Translations under genes and position numbers: made by a program
The notes under the pieces: model-generated
What the model saw: the letters and a program-made list of their open reading frames with translations, nothing else
What the model was told of the DNA's origin: nothing
Databases searched by the model: none
Part shown: positions 1 to 5,885 of the stretch, one piece after another
How the letters are laid out: every line of letters begins with the position of its first letter
How positions within the stretch are numbered: the stretch's first letter is position 1
Assembly: GCA_943326315.2 (NCBI GenBank)
Contig: CALPSU020000170.1
Location: forward strand, 1-5,885
Length of the DNA: 5,885 nt
Source of the DNA: Chryseobacterium gleum
GTDB lineage: Bacteria; Bacteroidota; Bacteroidia; Flavobacteriales_D; Crocinitomicaceae
Reading direction: 5' to 3'

Positions 1-1028
1 AAGAAAGTGGTTATTTAGCTCGAGTAGTTTTTATAATGGATCGACTCATGCGACCATTAGGATTAAATGGGAAAAGTGTCGTTCCACTTCTATCAAGTGT
101 AGCGTGTGCAATTCCTGGAATTATGGCGTCTAGAACAATTGGGAATTGGAAAGAACGATTGATAACTATTTTAGTCTCGCCTTTAATGAGTTGCAGTGCA
201 AGAATTCCTGTTTACACATTATTAATAGCATTGGTAATCCCTTCAAAACTGATTTTTGGATTCGTCAATCTTCAAGGTTTAGTTTTGTTTGCTCTATATA
301 CATTAGGTTTGGTTTCGGCTTTAATTATGGCTGTTGTAATGAAATTATTTATCAAAACAACTGAAAAAAGTTTCTTACTCTTAGAAATGCCATCTTATAA
401 GATGCCAAGATGGGGAAATATTAGTCTAAATGTTCTTGAAAAAGTAAAAGTTTTCATTCTTCAAGCAGGTAAAGTAATAGTTGCAATCTCAATACTTTTA
501 TGGGCATTAGCAACTTTTGGTCCACCTAATAAAATGAATGAAGTAGAATCTAACTTAAAAAAAGAAATCTCTTTTCAACAACTTTCAAAACAAGAACAAC
601 TTCATAAAATTGCTTCCGAAAAATTAGCTAATTCATATATAGGTATAATTGGCAAAACTATTGAGCCAATTATTCGTCCTTTGGGTTATGATTGGAAAAT
701 TGGAATATCACTTATTACTTCTTTTGCTGCTCGTGAAGTATTCGTAGGATCTTTAGCAACTATTTATGCTGTTCAAGATGATGAAGGTGAGAATTTCACC
801 TTACTAAATCGACTAAGAAACGAAAAAAGAAATGATGGTTCGAAAGTATATACATTAGGTGCTGGCGTTTCGCTAATGGTTTTTTACGTTTATGCAATGC
901 AATGCATGGCAACTCTAGCCGTAGTAAAAAGAGAAACAAAAAGCTGGAAATGGCCATTAATTCAAATTGCTTTCATGGGTGTTTTAGCATACCTGGGAGC
1001 ATTTATTGCATTTACTATTTTTAGTTAA
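1..1028 (+). CDS. feoB: Ferrous iron transport protein B, C-terminal part (cut by left window edge)
   Basis: FeoB is the inner-membrane Fe(II) transporter, with an N-terminal GTPase domain followed by a membrane domain made of two Gate regions. Only the membrane part is visible: about 341 residues from the first in-frame codon at base 3, out of a family length of roughly 700 or more. The fragment opens with ESGYLARVVFIMDRLM, the standard lead-in to the first Gate. SVACAIPGIMASRTI follows with its Cys near residue 35, then SCSARIPVY (Cys about 64), the linker EMPSYKMPRWGNI (about 128-140), a soluble stretch (about 174-215), the second Gate ITSFAAREVFVGSLATIY (about 238-255) and the closing CMATLAVVKRETKSWKWP. 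All family hallmarks present are intact, with no frameshift. The ATG at base 36 is internal, because the reading frame and the homology both run off the left edge. The GTPase domain and any FeoA lie outside. The stop sits one base before the next gene, which suggests translational coupling. Confidence 0.97.
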   Translation, partial: ESGYLARVVFIMDRLMRPLGLNGKSVVPLLSSVACAIPGIMASRTIGNWKERLITILVSPLMSCSARIPVYTLLIALVIPSKLIFGFVNLQGLVLFALYTLGLVSALIMAVVMKLFIKTTEKSFLLLEMPSYKMPRWGNISLNVLEKVKVFILQAGKVIVAISILLWALATFGPPNKMNEVESNLKKEISFQQLSKQEQLHKIASEKLANSYIGIIGKTIEPIIRPLGYDWKIGISLITSFAAREVFVGSLATIYAVQDDEGENFTLLNRLRNEKRNDGSKVYTLGAGVSLMVFYVYAMQCMATLAVVKRETKSWKWPLIQIAFMGVLAYLGAFIAFTIFS

Positions 1029-1029
1029 T

Positions 1030-1161
1030 ATGCAAGTTTTACTAACTATTATCACAATTCTAATAGCTTTGATTTTTTTATGTCGAAGTTTTTATAAACG
1101 TTTTTATAAAAAAGAGGATAAATGTGATGGCTGCGTAATTTCTAAGGAAATAAACAAATAA
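1030..1161 (+). CDS. FeoB-associated small Cys-containing membrane protein
   Basis: This 43-residue gene begins one base after the feoB stop (TAATATG). Residues 2-18 form one hydrophobic membrane segment (MQVLLTIITILIALIFLC). A basic stretch follows (RSFYKRFYKK, residues 19-28), then an acidic turn and a CDGC motif (residues 32-35), ending ISKEINK. This matches the known family of short FeoB-associated Cys-rich membrane proteins: one N-terminal helix, a positive juxtamembrane region that should stay in the cytoplasm, and a short cysteine tail. The family's function is not settled; a role in Fe(II) handling or FeoB assembly is inferred from constant linkage to feoB. The cysteine tail here is reduced: many members carry more Cys and Gly, while this one has only the CxxC pair plus Cys18 at the membrane edge. 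The start is decided by the coupling to feoB, and no Shine-Dalgarno sequence is seen. Confidence 0.8.
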   Translation: MQVLLTIITILIALIFLCRSFYKRFYKKEDKCDGCVISKEINK

Positions 1162-1230
1162 AAGCAGTTCAAATATTAATATTCGCGTTTTTAGTTTGTC
1201 GAATAAAAATTTGGGCACTATATTCCTCAA

Positions 1231-1250
1231 ATTATGATAAATATCATAAT
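1231..1250. promoter_or_regulatory. Palindromic operator resembling a CRP/FNR-family site
   Basis: The sequence is ATTATGAT-AAAT-ATCATAAT: two perfect 8-base inverted arms around 4 bases. The core TGAT-N4-ATCA matches the FNR/CRP-family half-site arrangement (FNR consensus TTGAT-N4-ATCAA), with A in place of T at the outer TTGAT position. Its centre (about 1240.5) is roughly 70 bases upstream of the start point expected from the -7 box at 1300-1307, a spacing usual for an activator of the class I type. The target would be the barrel-protein gene at 1328. The palindrome is seen directly; the regulator assignment is inferred from the half-site pattern. No T tract follows, so it is a poor terminator candidate for the feo unit. 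Confidence 0.55.
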
Positions 1251-1299
1251 CAGTCCTGATCAAAGTAAATCTATTCATGATAAATAACACAATATTTTT

Positions 1300-1307
1300 T
1301 AACTTTG
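1300..1307 (+). promoter_or_regulatory. Bacteroidota-type -7 promoter box (TAACTTTG)
   Basis: TAACTTTG fits the Bacteroidota sigma-70 -7 consensus TAnnTTTG exactly. It lies 20 bases before the ATG at 1328, leaving a short A-rich leader. A clear -33 TTG/TTTG element is not seen about 20 bases upstream (region 1270-1282), which is consistent with a promoter that needs an activator such as a protein bound at the 1231-1250 palindrome. The box lies inside the longer reading frame that could start at 1277, so it argues against that start. Confidence 0.65.
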
Positions 1308-1327
1308 TAAAAAATATAAATGATGCT

Positions 1328-2161
1328 ATGAAACTAATTTTATGCTTATCATTAATAGCTTACTCAATTTCTTTTTCTCAAGATTCAACCCCAGAAATTA
1401 AAACATTTTCGAGAAAAGGCAGCTTTTCAGTTTATTGGGGATGGAACAGATCTATGTATTCTTCATCAGACATTTCTTTTAAAGGAAATTACTACGATTT
1501 CACATTAACAGATGTTGCAGCTTTGGATCGTCAAAGTGATTTTGATTTAAAATTATATCTTAATCCAGGAACAATTACTATCCCACAATATAATTTAAGA
1601 ATTGGGTATTTTTTGAATAATAAATATGAAATTACAGTTGGTGTTGACCATATGAAATATGTCATGCGCGCTTATCAAACATCTTTAATTACAGGTAATA
1701 TTAACAATTCAGGAACAGGTTATGACGGATTATATTCAAACACTCCATTTGTTATTAAGCCTAATTTTTTAATGTTTGAGCATACGGATGGCTTGAATTA
1801 TATCAATACAGAATTAAGGAGACACGATCAATTATTTGAAAAGAATAAATTTAGAATAAATTTCATCGAAGGAATTGGTGGAGGTATTGTTGTTCCTCGA
1901 TCAAATGTTACTTTATTAGAGAATCCTCGTTACGATCAATTTCATTTAGCAGGTTACGGACTTAATGCTATGATTGGATTAAACCTTGATTTCTACAACC
2001 GATTTTTTATTCAAACCGAATTTAAAGCTGGTTATATTAATTTGCCTTCTATTAGAACTACTATGTTCGAATCTGATATTGCAAAACAAAGTTTTACGTT
2101 TCTACAATCCAATATTGTATTTGGTTTTCGATTCAATACAAAGGAATGCAAAAAGAAATAG
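1328..2161 (+). CDS. Outer-membrane beta-barrel protein, function unknown
   Basis: The product is 277 residues long. Residues 1-18 (MKLILCLSLIAYSISFSQ) form a signal peptide ending in the FSQ common in flavobacteria. The rest has the alternating aromatic/polar strands of an outer-membrane barrel: KGSFSVYWGWNRSMYS (30-45), ITIPQYNLRIGYFL (83-96), FEHTDGLNYINTELRR (150-165), FHLAGYGLNAMIGLNLDFY (205-223), FIQTEFKAGYINLP (227-240) and a last strand FTFLQSNIVFGFRF (256-269). I recognise this as a conserved Bacteroidota barrel family without assigned function, with WGWNR and FEHTDGLNY as its most recognisable motifs. The ATG at 1277 would give 17 more residues, but these are not signal-like and would include the promoter box, so 1328 is preferred. 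The lipoprotein gene follows after 33 bases without a terminator, so the two are probably co-transcribed. Expression may depend on the CRP/FNR-like site upstream. Confidence 0.85.
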   Translation: MKLILCLSLIAYSISFSQDSTPEIKTFSRKGSFSVYWGWNRSMYSSSDISFKGNYYDFTLTDVAALDRQSDFDLKLYLNPGTITIPQYNLRIGYFLNNKYEITVGVDHMKYVMRAYQTSLITGNINNSGTGYDGLYSNTPFVIKPNFLMFEHTDGLNYINTELRRHDQLFEKNKFRINFIEGIGGGIVVPRSNVTLLENPRYDQFHLAGYGLNAMIGLNLDFYNRFFIQTEFKAGYINLPSIRTTMFESDIAKQSFTFLQSNIVFGFRFNTKECKKK

Positions 2162-2194
2162 ATTAAAGTCTTTATACTTATTAATTCAAGTGTT

Positions 2195-2584
2195 ATGAAA
2201 TATTTTTACTTAGTAATATTAGTTATCGCTCTAGGCTCTTGTAGTCCTGAAAATATGATAAATAAAAAACTAAATGGAGAATGGACTTTAATCTCAATTA
2301 ATGATAAAAATTTAGATTCAAACTACTCTAAAACAGCGCGGTTTTCTAAAGATGGGGTCGGAGGAGATGTACTATATACCATAAATGACAATGGTAATAT
2401 TATAACCCAAACTGGAAAGTATGCATTGATAAAATCTCAATCAATTTCTACTGCTTTTAAAAATGATCAATTTGGTTCAGGATATGAAACCGAAGTTTTT
2501 GATTTTACAAAAAGTACAGACACAGATTTAACATTAACTCAACAAGGAAATATAAATAATGTATTTATATACAAGAAAAAATAA
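2195..2584 (+). CDS. Small lipoprotein with a lipocalin-like domain
   Basis: The product is 129 residues long. MKYFYLVILVIALGSC is a lipoprotein signal peptide with lipobox ALGSC; Cys16 would be the lipidated N-terminus after cleavage. The mature protein is short and strand-rich. LNGEWTLISINDKNL (26-40) resembles the opening strand of Bacteroidota lipocalin-like lipoproteins, where a Gly-x-Trp (here G28, W30) begins an eight-stranded barrel. Later strands include VLYTINDNGNIITQTGKYALI (about 59-79), YETEVFDFTK (about 97-106) and the closing NVFIYKKK. The family assignment is from this pattern only and is moderate. No classical Shine-Dalgarno or separate promoter is seen in the 33-base gap after the barrel gene, so it is probably the second gene of that transcript. 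It probably sits in the outer membrane facing the periplasm or the surface; no clear acidic or Lys-rich surface-export signal follows the Cys (SPENM). Confidence 0.82.
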   Translation: MKYFYLVILVIALGSCSPENMINKKLNGEWTLISINDKNLDSNYSKTARFSKDGVGGDVLYTINDNGNIITQTGKYALIKSQSISTAFKNDQFGSGYETEVFDFTKSTDTDLTLTQQGNINNVFIYKKK

Positions 2585-2651
2585 CTTTTTAGTTACTCAA
2601 AACTTTATCTAAATACTCCTTTAATTCAGATTTAAAATTAATCCTGCAGGA

Positions 2652-2677
2652 AGGTTACTTTTCAGTAACTTGTTTTA
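2652..2677 (+). terminator. Putative intrinsic terminator downstream of the lipoprotein gene
   Basis: GTTACT (2654-2659) and AGTAAC (2664-2669) pair around the loop TTTC. A G-T wobble (2653/2670) and an A-T pair (2652/2671) extend the stem to 8 pairs, and TTGTTTT follows. It lies about 70 bases after the lipoprotein stop and is the best terminator candidate for the barrel-lipoprotein transcript. The stem is weak (few G-C pairs) and the T tract is interrupted by a G, so the confidence is moderate. Confidence 0.45.
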
Positions 2678-2890
2678 TAAACATCCGGTTTGTTTTGAGG
2701 CCTTAAATGATGCTGATTTGGAAGATGGCTAGGATTAATAAGGTAACTTTCATTTTTTAATAAATTATAAAATTTTCAAATTTAATAAATATAAATTACT
2801 GATAATAAGTATTTTTTAAAATTGAACTAATCCAAAATATATTATTAATATTGTAATTATTTTTTTAACTTAAACTTATTTAATTATAAC

Positions 2891-2924
2891 TTTTGTTAAT
2901 AATAATTGTTTAAAATTAATTTTA
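2891..2924 (+). promoter_or_regulatory. Possible promoter of the large modular protein gene
   Basis: TTTTG (2891-2895) could serve as the -33 element, and TAATTTTA (2917-2924), one mismatch from TAnnTTTG, as the -7 element. The 21-base spacing fits the Bacteroidota range, and the ATG at 2956 lies 31 bases further on. In such AT-rich DNA near-matches are common: a second candidate, TAACTTTTG (2887-2895), has one extra T. The call is tentative. Confidence 0.3.
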
Positions 2925-2955
2925 GGAACAATCCATAATATAACCATATTTAATA

Positions 2956-5885
2956 ATGAGATTTTTTTTAATTTTCATTTCTTCAATAATCTTTAATGAA
3001 ATTTATTGTCAAATCCCTCCTGTTAATGATAATTGCGCAAATGCATTAGATATTCCAATTGGACAAGCAGGTTTTCAACTCGGTCAATTTCAATCTACAC
3101 AAACAGATATAACTGATGCTACTACTGAATCAGCCGAAACATTTTATAGTACAATCGAATCAGCTGGACAAACAAATAAAACGATTTGGTATAAATTCTC
3201 ACTTCCAACCGCCAGAAAATGTACTTTTTCTTTAAAACAAATAGGCAATGGTATTCAAGGAAATGCGGCAGGTTTTACAGTGTATTTAGCTAAAAATTGC
3301 TACCCAACTTCTAAACAAGCTGATGATGCTATGTTAGCTTCTCAAACTGTTTTCGGTTCTTCTACCTATCCTTGTATGCGACCAGGTGATTATTTAGTTC
3401 AAATAAGTGCTTTAAATTCTGCAAGCGGAAACCTATATGTTCAATTAGATCTTAATGAACCCGAAGTAGCAAATTATGATAAACCCATTACGGCATATAA
3501 TTTTGGTTTATTAAGTGGTAATCGATGCGAAGATAATGTTGAAGTTAATTTAGGTTGCTATAGTATTGATAACGTTAATGAATTATGTTCCAACATGAAT
3601 AGTGAATACACACAATCAATATGGTATACATTTACAACTGATAATTATTTTGATTACATTGAATTTGCTTATAAATTTAGAAATGCAATTAGTCTAAAAA
3701 AACAATTAGTTGGATTTAAAATATTCAAAGGAAATAGTAGGACACAACCATTGATAGATCTTCAATTAATTGATGTATGTAATTCGGATAGTTTAACTCC
3801 AAATGAATTAATTTATAAATATTATAGTTGTAATAAATTACTTACAAATACAAGTTATTCCATACAGATTATTACACATAAAAATTTAACAGACCCTTTT
3901 CAACTTATAGTTCAAAAAATTGGAACTAGAGCATCAAATGGAAATAAACCAATTATATCAGCTATTTCACCTTCAAATCAATTTGGTATATTGCAAAATA
4001 CAACTGTTACAAAAAGTGATTTTTTTGCTTGTAATACCAGACTTTCAGCTAATCCATGTGGTAATTCTAGTCCTATTAATGGTGTTAAATTTAATAATAA
4101 TCCCAAAAAATATAATTTAGGTATTTGGTTTACTTTCGAATTAAATGAAGCTTCAAATTTAGATTTAAGTATTAATTATAATTCTAACACCCAATCTCCA
4201 CTGATTCGTGTTTTTAATAAGCAAGGTATAAATTGTAATGATATAGATACTAATATTAATTTAGTTAGCTCAATTATTTCAGTCAATCCAAATCAAGTAA
4301 ATAAAATTTATTGTTTACCTGCTGGTTTATATTCACTTCAAGTTTTAGGCATTGAAGATTTTAATACTAATTATTGTTCTTGGGAAAATCATTTTGGACA
4401 GCAAGTCGATTTAAGTCTTACTGCTAACCCTGTTCAAGTTATAAATCGATTTTCATTGAATAAAACAGCAGCCTTTGATGCAATCAATAAACAAGGAAAT
4501 AATCTAAGTAGTTTAATATCAAATCAATTATATATATCTAAAAGCGATACTGTTGGTTGCGAAAATACCGTTTTACCTTTAAATGTAAAATGTAGTCCAA
4601 ATGCAAATAAAGCTGTTTACAATGAATTTCAAATTAGTGACTCTGGATTGGTTTATTTAGATGTTAAATGGCCTTTCCCTTTAATAGATTATCCAAATTG
4701 GAATAATCTGTACAAAGGGGATGCTAATGCATTAACAATTAATCAAAATAAGCATCTTTATCCTGAAACTTTTACTGGATTAATTGATTATACCAAGTGT
4801 TTTTCAAATACAGATTGCTCACATATTCCAACTAGTTGTGTAGTACCTGGAATTTATACCCATATAAATTATTTCGACTCAATTTCTATTACTAAGGTAG
4901 TAAACACTGAATATAGGTTTTTATCTCAAAAAACAAAATATTATAAACCTGAATTAGCAGAAGATTTAGGTGATATTCTTCAAAAAATGAATGTTAGCGG
5001 AAATCAATATGTTGTAAGTCAGAAAGATATGTTTACATGTAAAGATAATCCTTTAACAATAGATGGATTACAACCATGCGATGGAGCAAATGGGCCTCAA
5101 CAAAGAACAAAATTAATCTACAGACAATTTTATTTGAGTAATACTACTTTATTAAGAATAATTCCCCATTCAAAAAATACGTGTATCCCTAATACTTACA
5201 CTTTATTTTCAGGTAAAGCAACAAATGGTGTAAATGCTTTAAAACGAATTAATTCTTCATGGGAATGTACTACTGATACACTCCCTTGTAGTCCTTTAAC
5301 TGCTGGTTGGTATACCGTTGTCTGTTATGGGGAAGGACCTTCATTTTCAAATCCAACAACTAATTATTATGGTGTAACTGGAGCGGGTGGAGATGTTGGA
5401 TCTGAAAACTATTTGGTATTGACGACAACAATGCCTGTAGGACCTAAATATAATTTACCTTCTAAAGCATGTGTTGATTCACTAACTAATCAACCTTTTA
5501 AACTAAATATAGTGAATAAAGGAACATTAGCAAATCCAATAACTGATACATTATACACTTTATATCCTGAATATTTCAATTGTAGTGTTGATACACCATT
5601 TTACAAGCATCCTATAAATGCTTGTGATTCAATAAACTATAAACGTGTTGTTTATTATACAATTAATGTAGTTCAAGAATCTTACCTTAGATTGTATAAT
5701 TTACCCGAACCAGGGCACCAAAATCTAATATGTCAATTATACGTTGGCAATTCTCGAACAAATCCACAAATACTTACTACCAATCCTATTCAACCTTGTG
5801 TATCTGGAAATTATACAGAAATATGTAGAATTCAACCTGGAATTTATACGTTAGTTATATTTGTTCCTGATTCATATATTAGAGA
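2956..5885 (+). CDS. Large secreted modular surface protein, N-terminal part (cut by right window edge)
   Basis: The frame is open from 2956 to the window end, giving at least 976 residues. An in-frame stop at 2941 precedes this ATG, which makes it the likely start. Residues 1-19 (MRFFLIFISSIIFNEIYCQ) form a signal peptide. The mature part begins PPVNDNCANALDI (21-33), the opening seen in many Bacteroidota secreted proteins built of PPC-like beta-sandwich domains. About six diverged modules follow. Each has a Cys near its start (27, 191, 359, 535, 695, 839), a central aromatic strand (IWYKF 77, IWYTF 222, IWFTF 390, VYNEF 554, IYRQF 721, VYYTI 899) and, except in module 2, a closing PGxY-type turn (144, 457, 632, 784 as AGWY, 962). 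There are 4-6 Cys per module, suggesting disulfides outside the cytoplasm. There is no catalytic motif I can recognise. By analogy it is an adhesin or structural surface protein, probably exported by the type IX system; the C-terminal sorting domain that would show this is outside the window. The gene stands alone, separated from the lipoprotein gene by a terminator-like hairpin. Confidence 0.88.
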   Translation, partial: MRFFLIFISSIIFNEIYCQIPPVNDNCANALDIPIGQAGFQLGQFQSTQTDITDATTESAETFYSTIESAGQTNKTIWYKFSLPTARKCTFSLKQIGNGIQGNAAGFTVYLAKNCYPTSKQADDAMLASQTVFGSSTYPCMRPGDYLVQISALNSASGNLYVQLDLNEPEVANYDKPITAYNFGLLSGNRCEDNVEVNLGCYSIDNVNELCSNMNSEYTQSIWYTFTTDNYFDYIEFAYKFRNAISLKKQLVGFKIFKGNSRTQPLIDLQLIDVCNSDSLTPNELIYKYYSCNKLLTNTSYSIQIITHKNLTDPFQLIVQKIGTRASNGNKPIISAISPSNQFGILQNTTVTKSDFFACNTRLSANPCGNSSPINGVKFNNNPKKYNLGIWFTFELNEASNLDLSINYNSNTQSPLIRVFNKQGINCNDIDTNINLVSSIISVNPNQVNKIYCLPAGLYSLQVLGIEDFNTNYCSWENHFGQQVDLSLTANPVQVINRFSLNKTAAFDAINKQGNNLSSLISNQLYISKSDTVGCENTVLPLNVKCSPNANKAVYNEFQISDSGLVYLDVKWPFPLIDYPNWNNLYKGDANALTINQNKHLYPETFTGLIDYTKCFSNTDCSHIPTSCVVPGIYTHINYFDSISITKVVNTEYRFLSQKTKYYKPELAEDLGDILQKMNVSGNQYVVSQKDMFTCKDNPLTIDGLQPCDGANGPQQRTKLIYRQFYLSNTTLLRIIPHSKNTCIPNTYTLFSGKATNGVNALKRINSSWECTTDTLPCSPLTAGWYTVVCYGEGPSFSNPTTNYYGVTGAGGDVGSENYLVLTTTMPVGPKYNLPSKACVDSLTNQPFKLNIVNKGTLANPITDTLYTLYPEYFNCSVDTPFYKHPINACDSINYKRVVYYTINVVQESYLRLYNLPEPGHQNLICQLYVGNSRTNPQILTTNPIQPCVSGNYTEICRIQPGIYTLVIFVPDSYIR
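3025..5885 (+). repeat. About six diverged protein-level modules within the large surface protein
   Basis: The central aromatic motif recurs at residues 77, 222, 390, 554, 721 and 899, a spacing of 145, 168, 164, 167 and 178. The closing turn recurs as CMRPGDYLVQI (140-150), a degenerate LTNTSYSIQII (296-306), CLPAGLYSLQV (453-463), CVVPGIYTHIN (628-638), PLTAGWYTVVC (780-790) and IQPGIYTLVIF (959-969). Approximate modules are residues 24-175, 185-325, 350-490, 525-665, 685-820 and 835 to beyond the edge. The repeats are visible only at the protein level, with no near-identical DNA repeats, so the duplication is old. The closing pattern resembles the end strand of PPC (bacterial pre-peptidase C-terminal) domains. 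Confidence 0.7.

Larger units (their letters stand above)
2585..2955. other. Intergenic region: hairpins, a higher-GC patch, then a very AT-rich tract
   Basis: No convincing gene is present in these 371 bases. Just after the lipoprotein stop is a weak 5-pair hairpin (TAACT/AGTTA, 2582-2595) without a T tract. A perfect 10-base palindrome containing CCTGCAGG lies at 2642-2651, and the terminator-like hairpin follows at 2652-2677. From about 2640 to 2745 the sequence is clearly richer in G and C than its surroundings. On the minus strand this patch falls in one frame interrupted by two stops (2753 down to 2589), possibly a gene remnant but possibly chance. From about 2750 to 2955 it is almost entirely A and T, as expected upstream of a strong promoter in this phylum. 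No tRNA, repeat array or mobile element is visible. Confidence 0.7.

Noticed and set aside
1180..1205. A 6-pair inverted repeat (TATTCG/CGAATA) after the small FeoB partner as a terminator
   Set aside because: The loop is 14 bases, the stem is weak, and an A run follows instead of a T run.
1078..1290. A 70-codon minus-strand frame overlapping the small FeoB partner and the regulatory gap
   Set aside because: It overlaps the FeoB-associated gene and the palindrome on the opposite strand, and its residues are what AT-rich antisense DNA gives by chance.
1320..1331. A three-codon leader frame ATGATGCTATGA whose stop overlaps the barrel-gene ATG
   Set aside because: It would begin only a few bases after the expected transcription start, and the ATGA overlap is likely coincidence in this sequence.
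2582..2595. The hairpin directly at the lipoprotein stop as a terminator
   Set aside because: It has only five A-T-rich pairs and no T tract after it; the hairpin at 2652-2671 is better.
2707..2760. A plus-strand 17-codon frame starting ATGATGCTG
   Set aside because: It is too short, with no start signal and no recognisable pattern.
2956..3012. Reading the large protein's N-terminus as a lipoprotein signal (Cys18)
   Set aside because: The residues before Cys18 (NEIY) do not form a lipobox; cleavage beside Gln19 by signal peptidase I fits better.
3920..4120. A 66-codon open frame in another phase within the large surface gene
   Set aside because: It lies fully inside the long intact frame, has low-complexity Leu/Gln/Ile content, and is a shadow of that gene.
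1..5885. Mobile element, CRISPR array, tRNA or defence system
   Set aside because: I saw no transposase, terminal inverted repeats, regular short direct repeats, tRNA-like cloverleaf or nuclease motifs on either strand.

Overview
The window looks like AT-rich chromosomal DNA of a member of the Bacteroidota, most likely Flavobacteriales. The case rests on AT-rich codon use, no Shine-Dalgarno sequences, a Bacteroidota-type -7 promoter box (TAnnTTTG), a FeoB of the Bacteroidota type, an outer-membrane barrel protein that I recall from flavobacterial genomes, and a large secreted protein that begins with the NDNCANA-type module common in this phylum. I could not run a search, so the genus is unknown.

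Layout, all genes on the + strand. (1) Bases 1-1028 are the C-terminal membrane part of the ferrous iron transporter FeoB, cut by the left edge. (2) One base later, 1030-1161 encodes a 43-residue FeoB-associated membrane protein with a CxxC motif. (3) Bases 1162-1327 are a regulatory gap with a CRP/FNR-like palindrome (1231-1250) and a -7 promoter box (1300-1307). (4) Bases 1328-2161 encode an outer-membrane beta-barrel protein of unknown function; its start lies downstream of the longest-ORF start. (5) Bases 2195-2584 encode a small lipocalin-like lipoprotein, probably in the same transcript. (6) Bases 2585-2955 are a non-coding gap with a terminator-like hairpin, a short stretch of higher GC, and a very AT-rich promoter region. 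(7) Base 2956 to the right edge is the open 5' part of a large secreted protein (at least 976 residues), built of about six diverged modules of roughly 145-178 residues.

The first two genes form an iron(II) uptake unit. The barrel protein and lipoprotein form a second envelope unit. The FNR-like palindrome in front of it raises the possibility that it responds to oxygen or redox state, as ferrous iron uptake usually does; this is inference. The large modular protein looks like a cell-surface or secreted adhesin, and its export signal would lie outside the window. I see no RNA genes, insertion sequences, CRISPR arrays or attachment sites, and nothing that clearly forms an undescribed system. 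The modular protein and the palindrome deserve the most attention.
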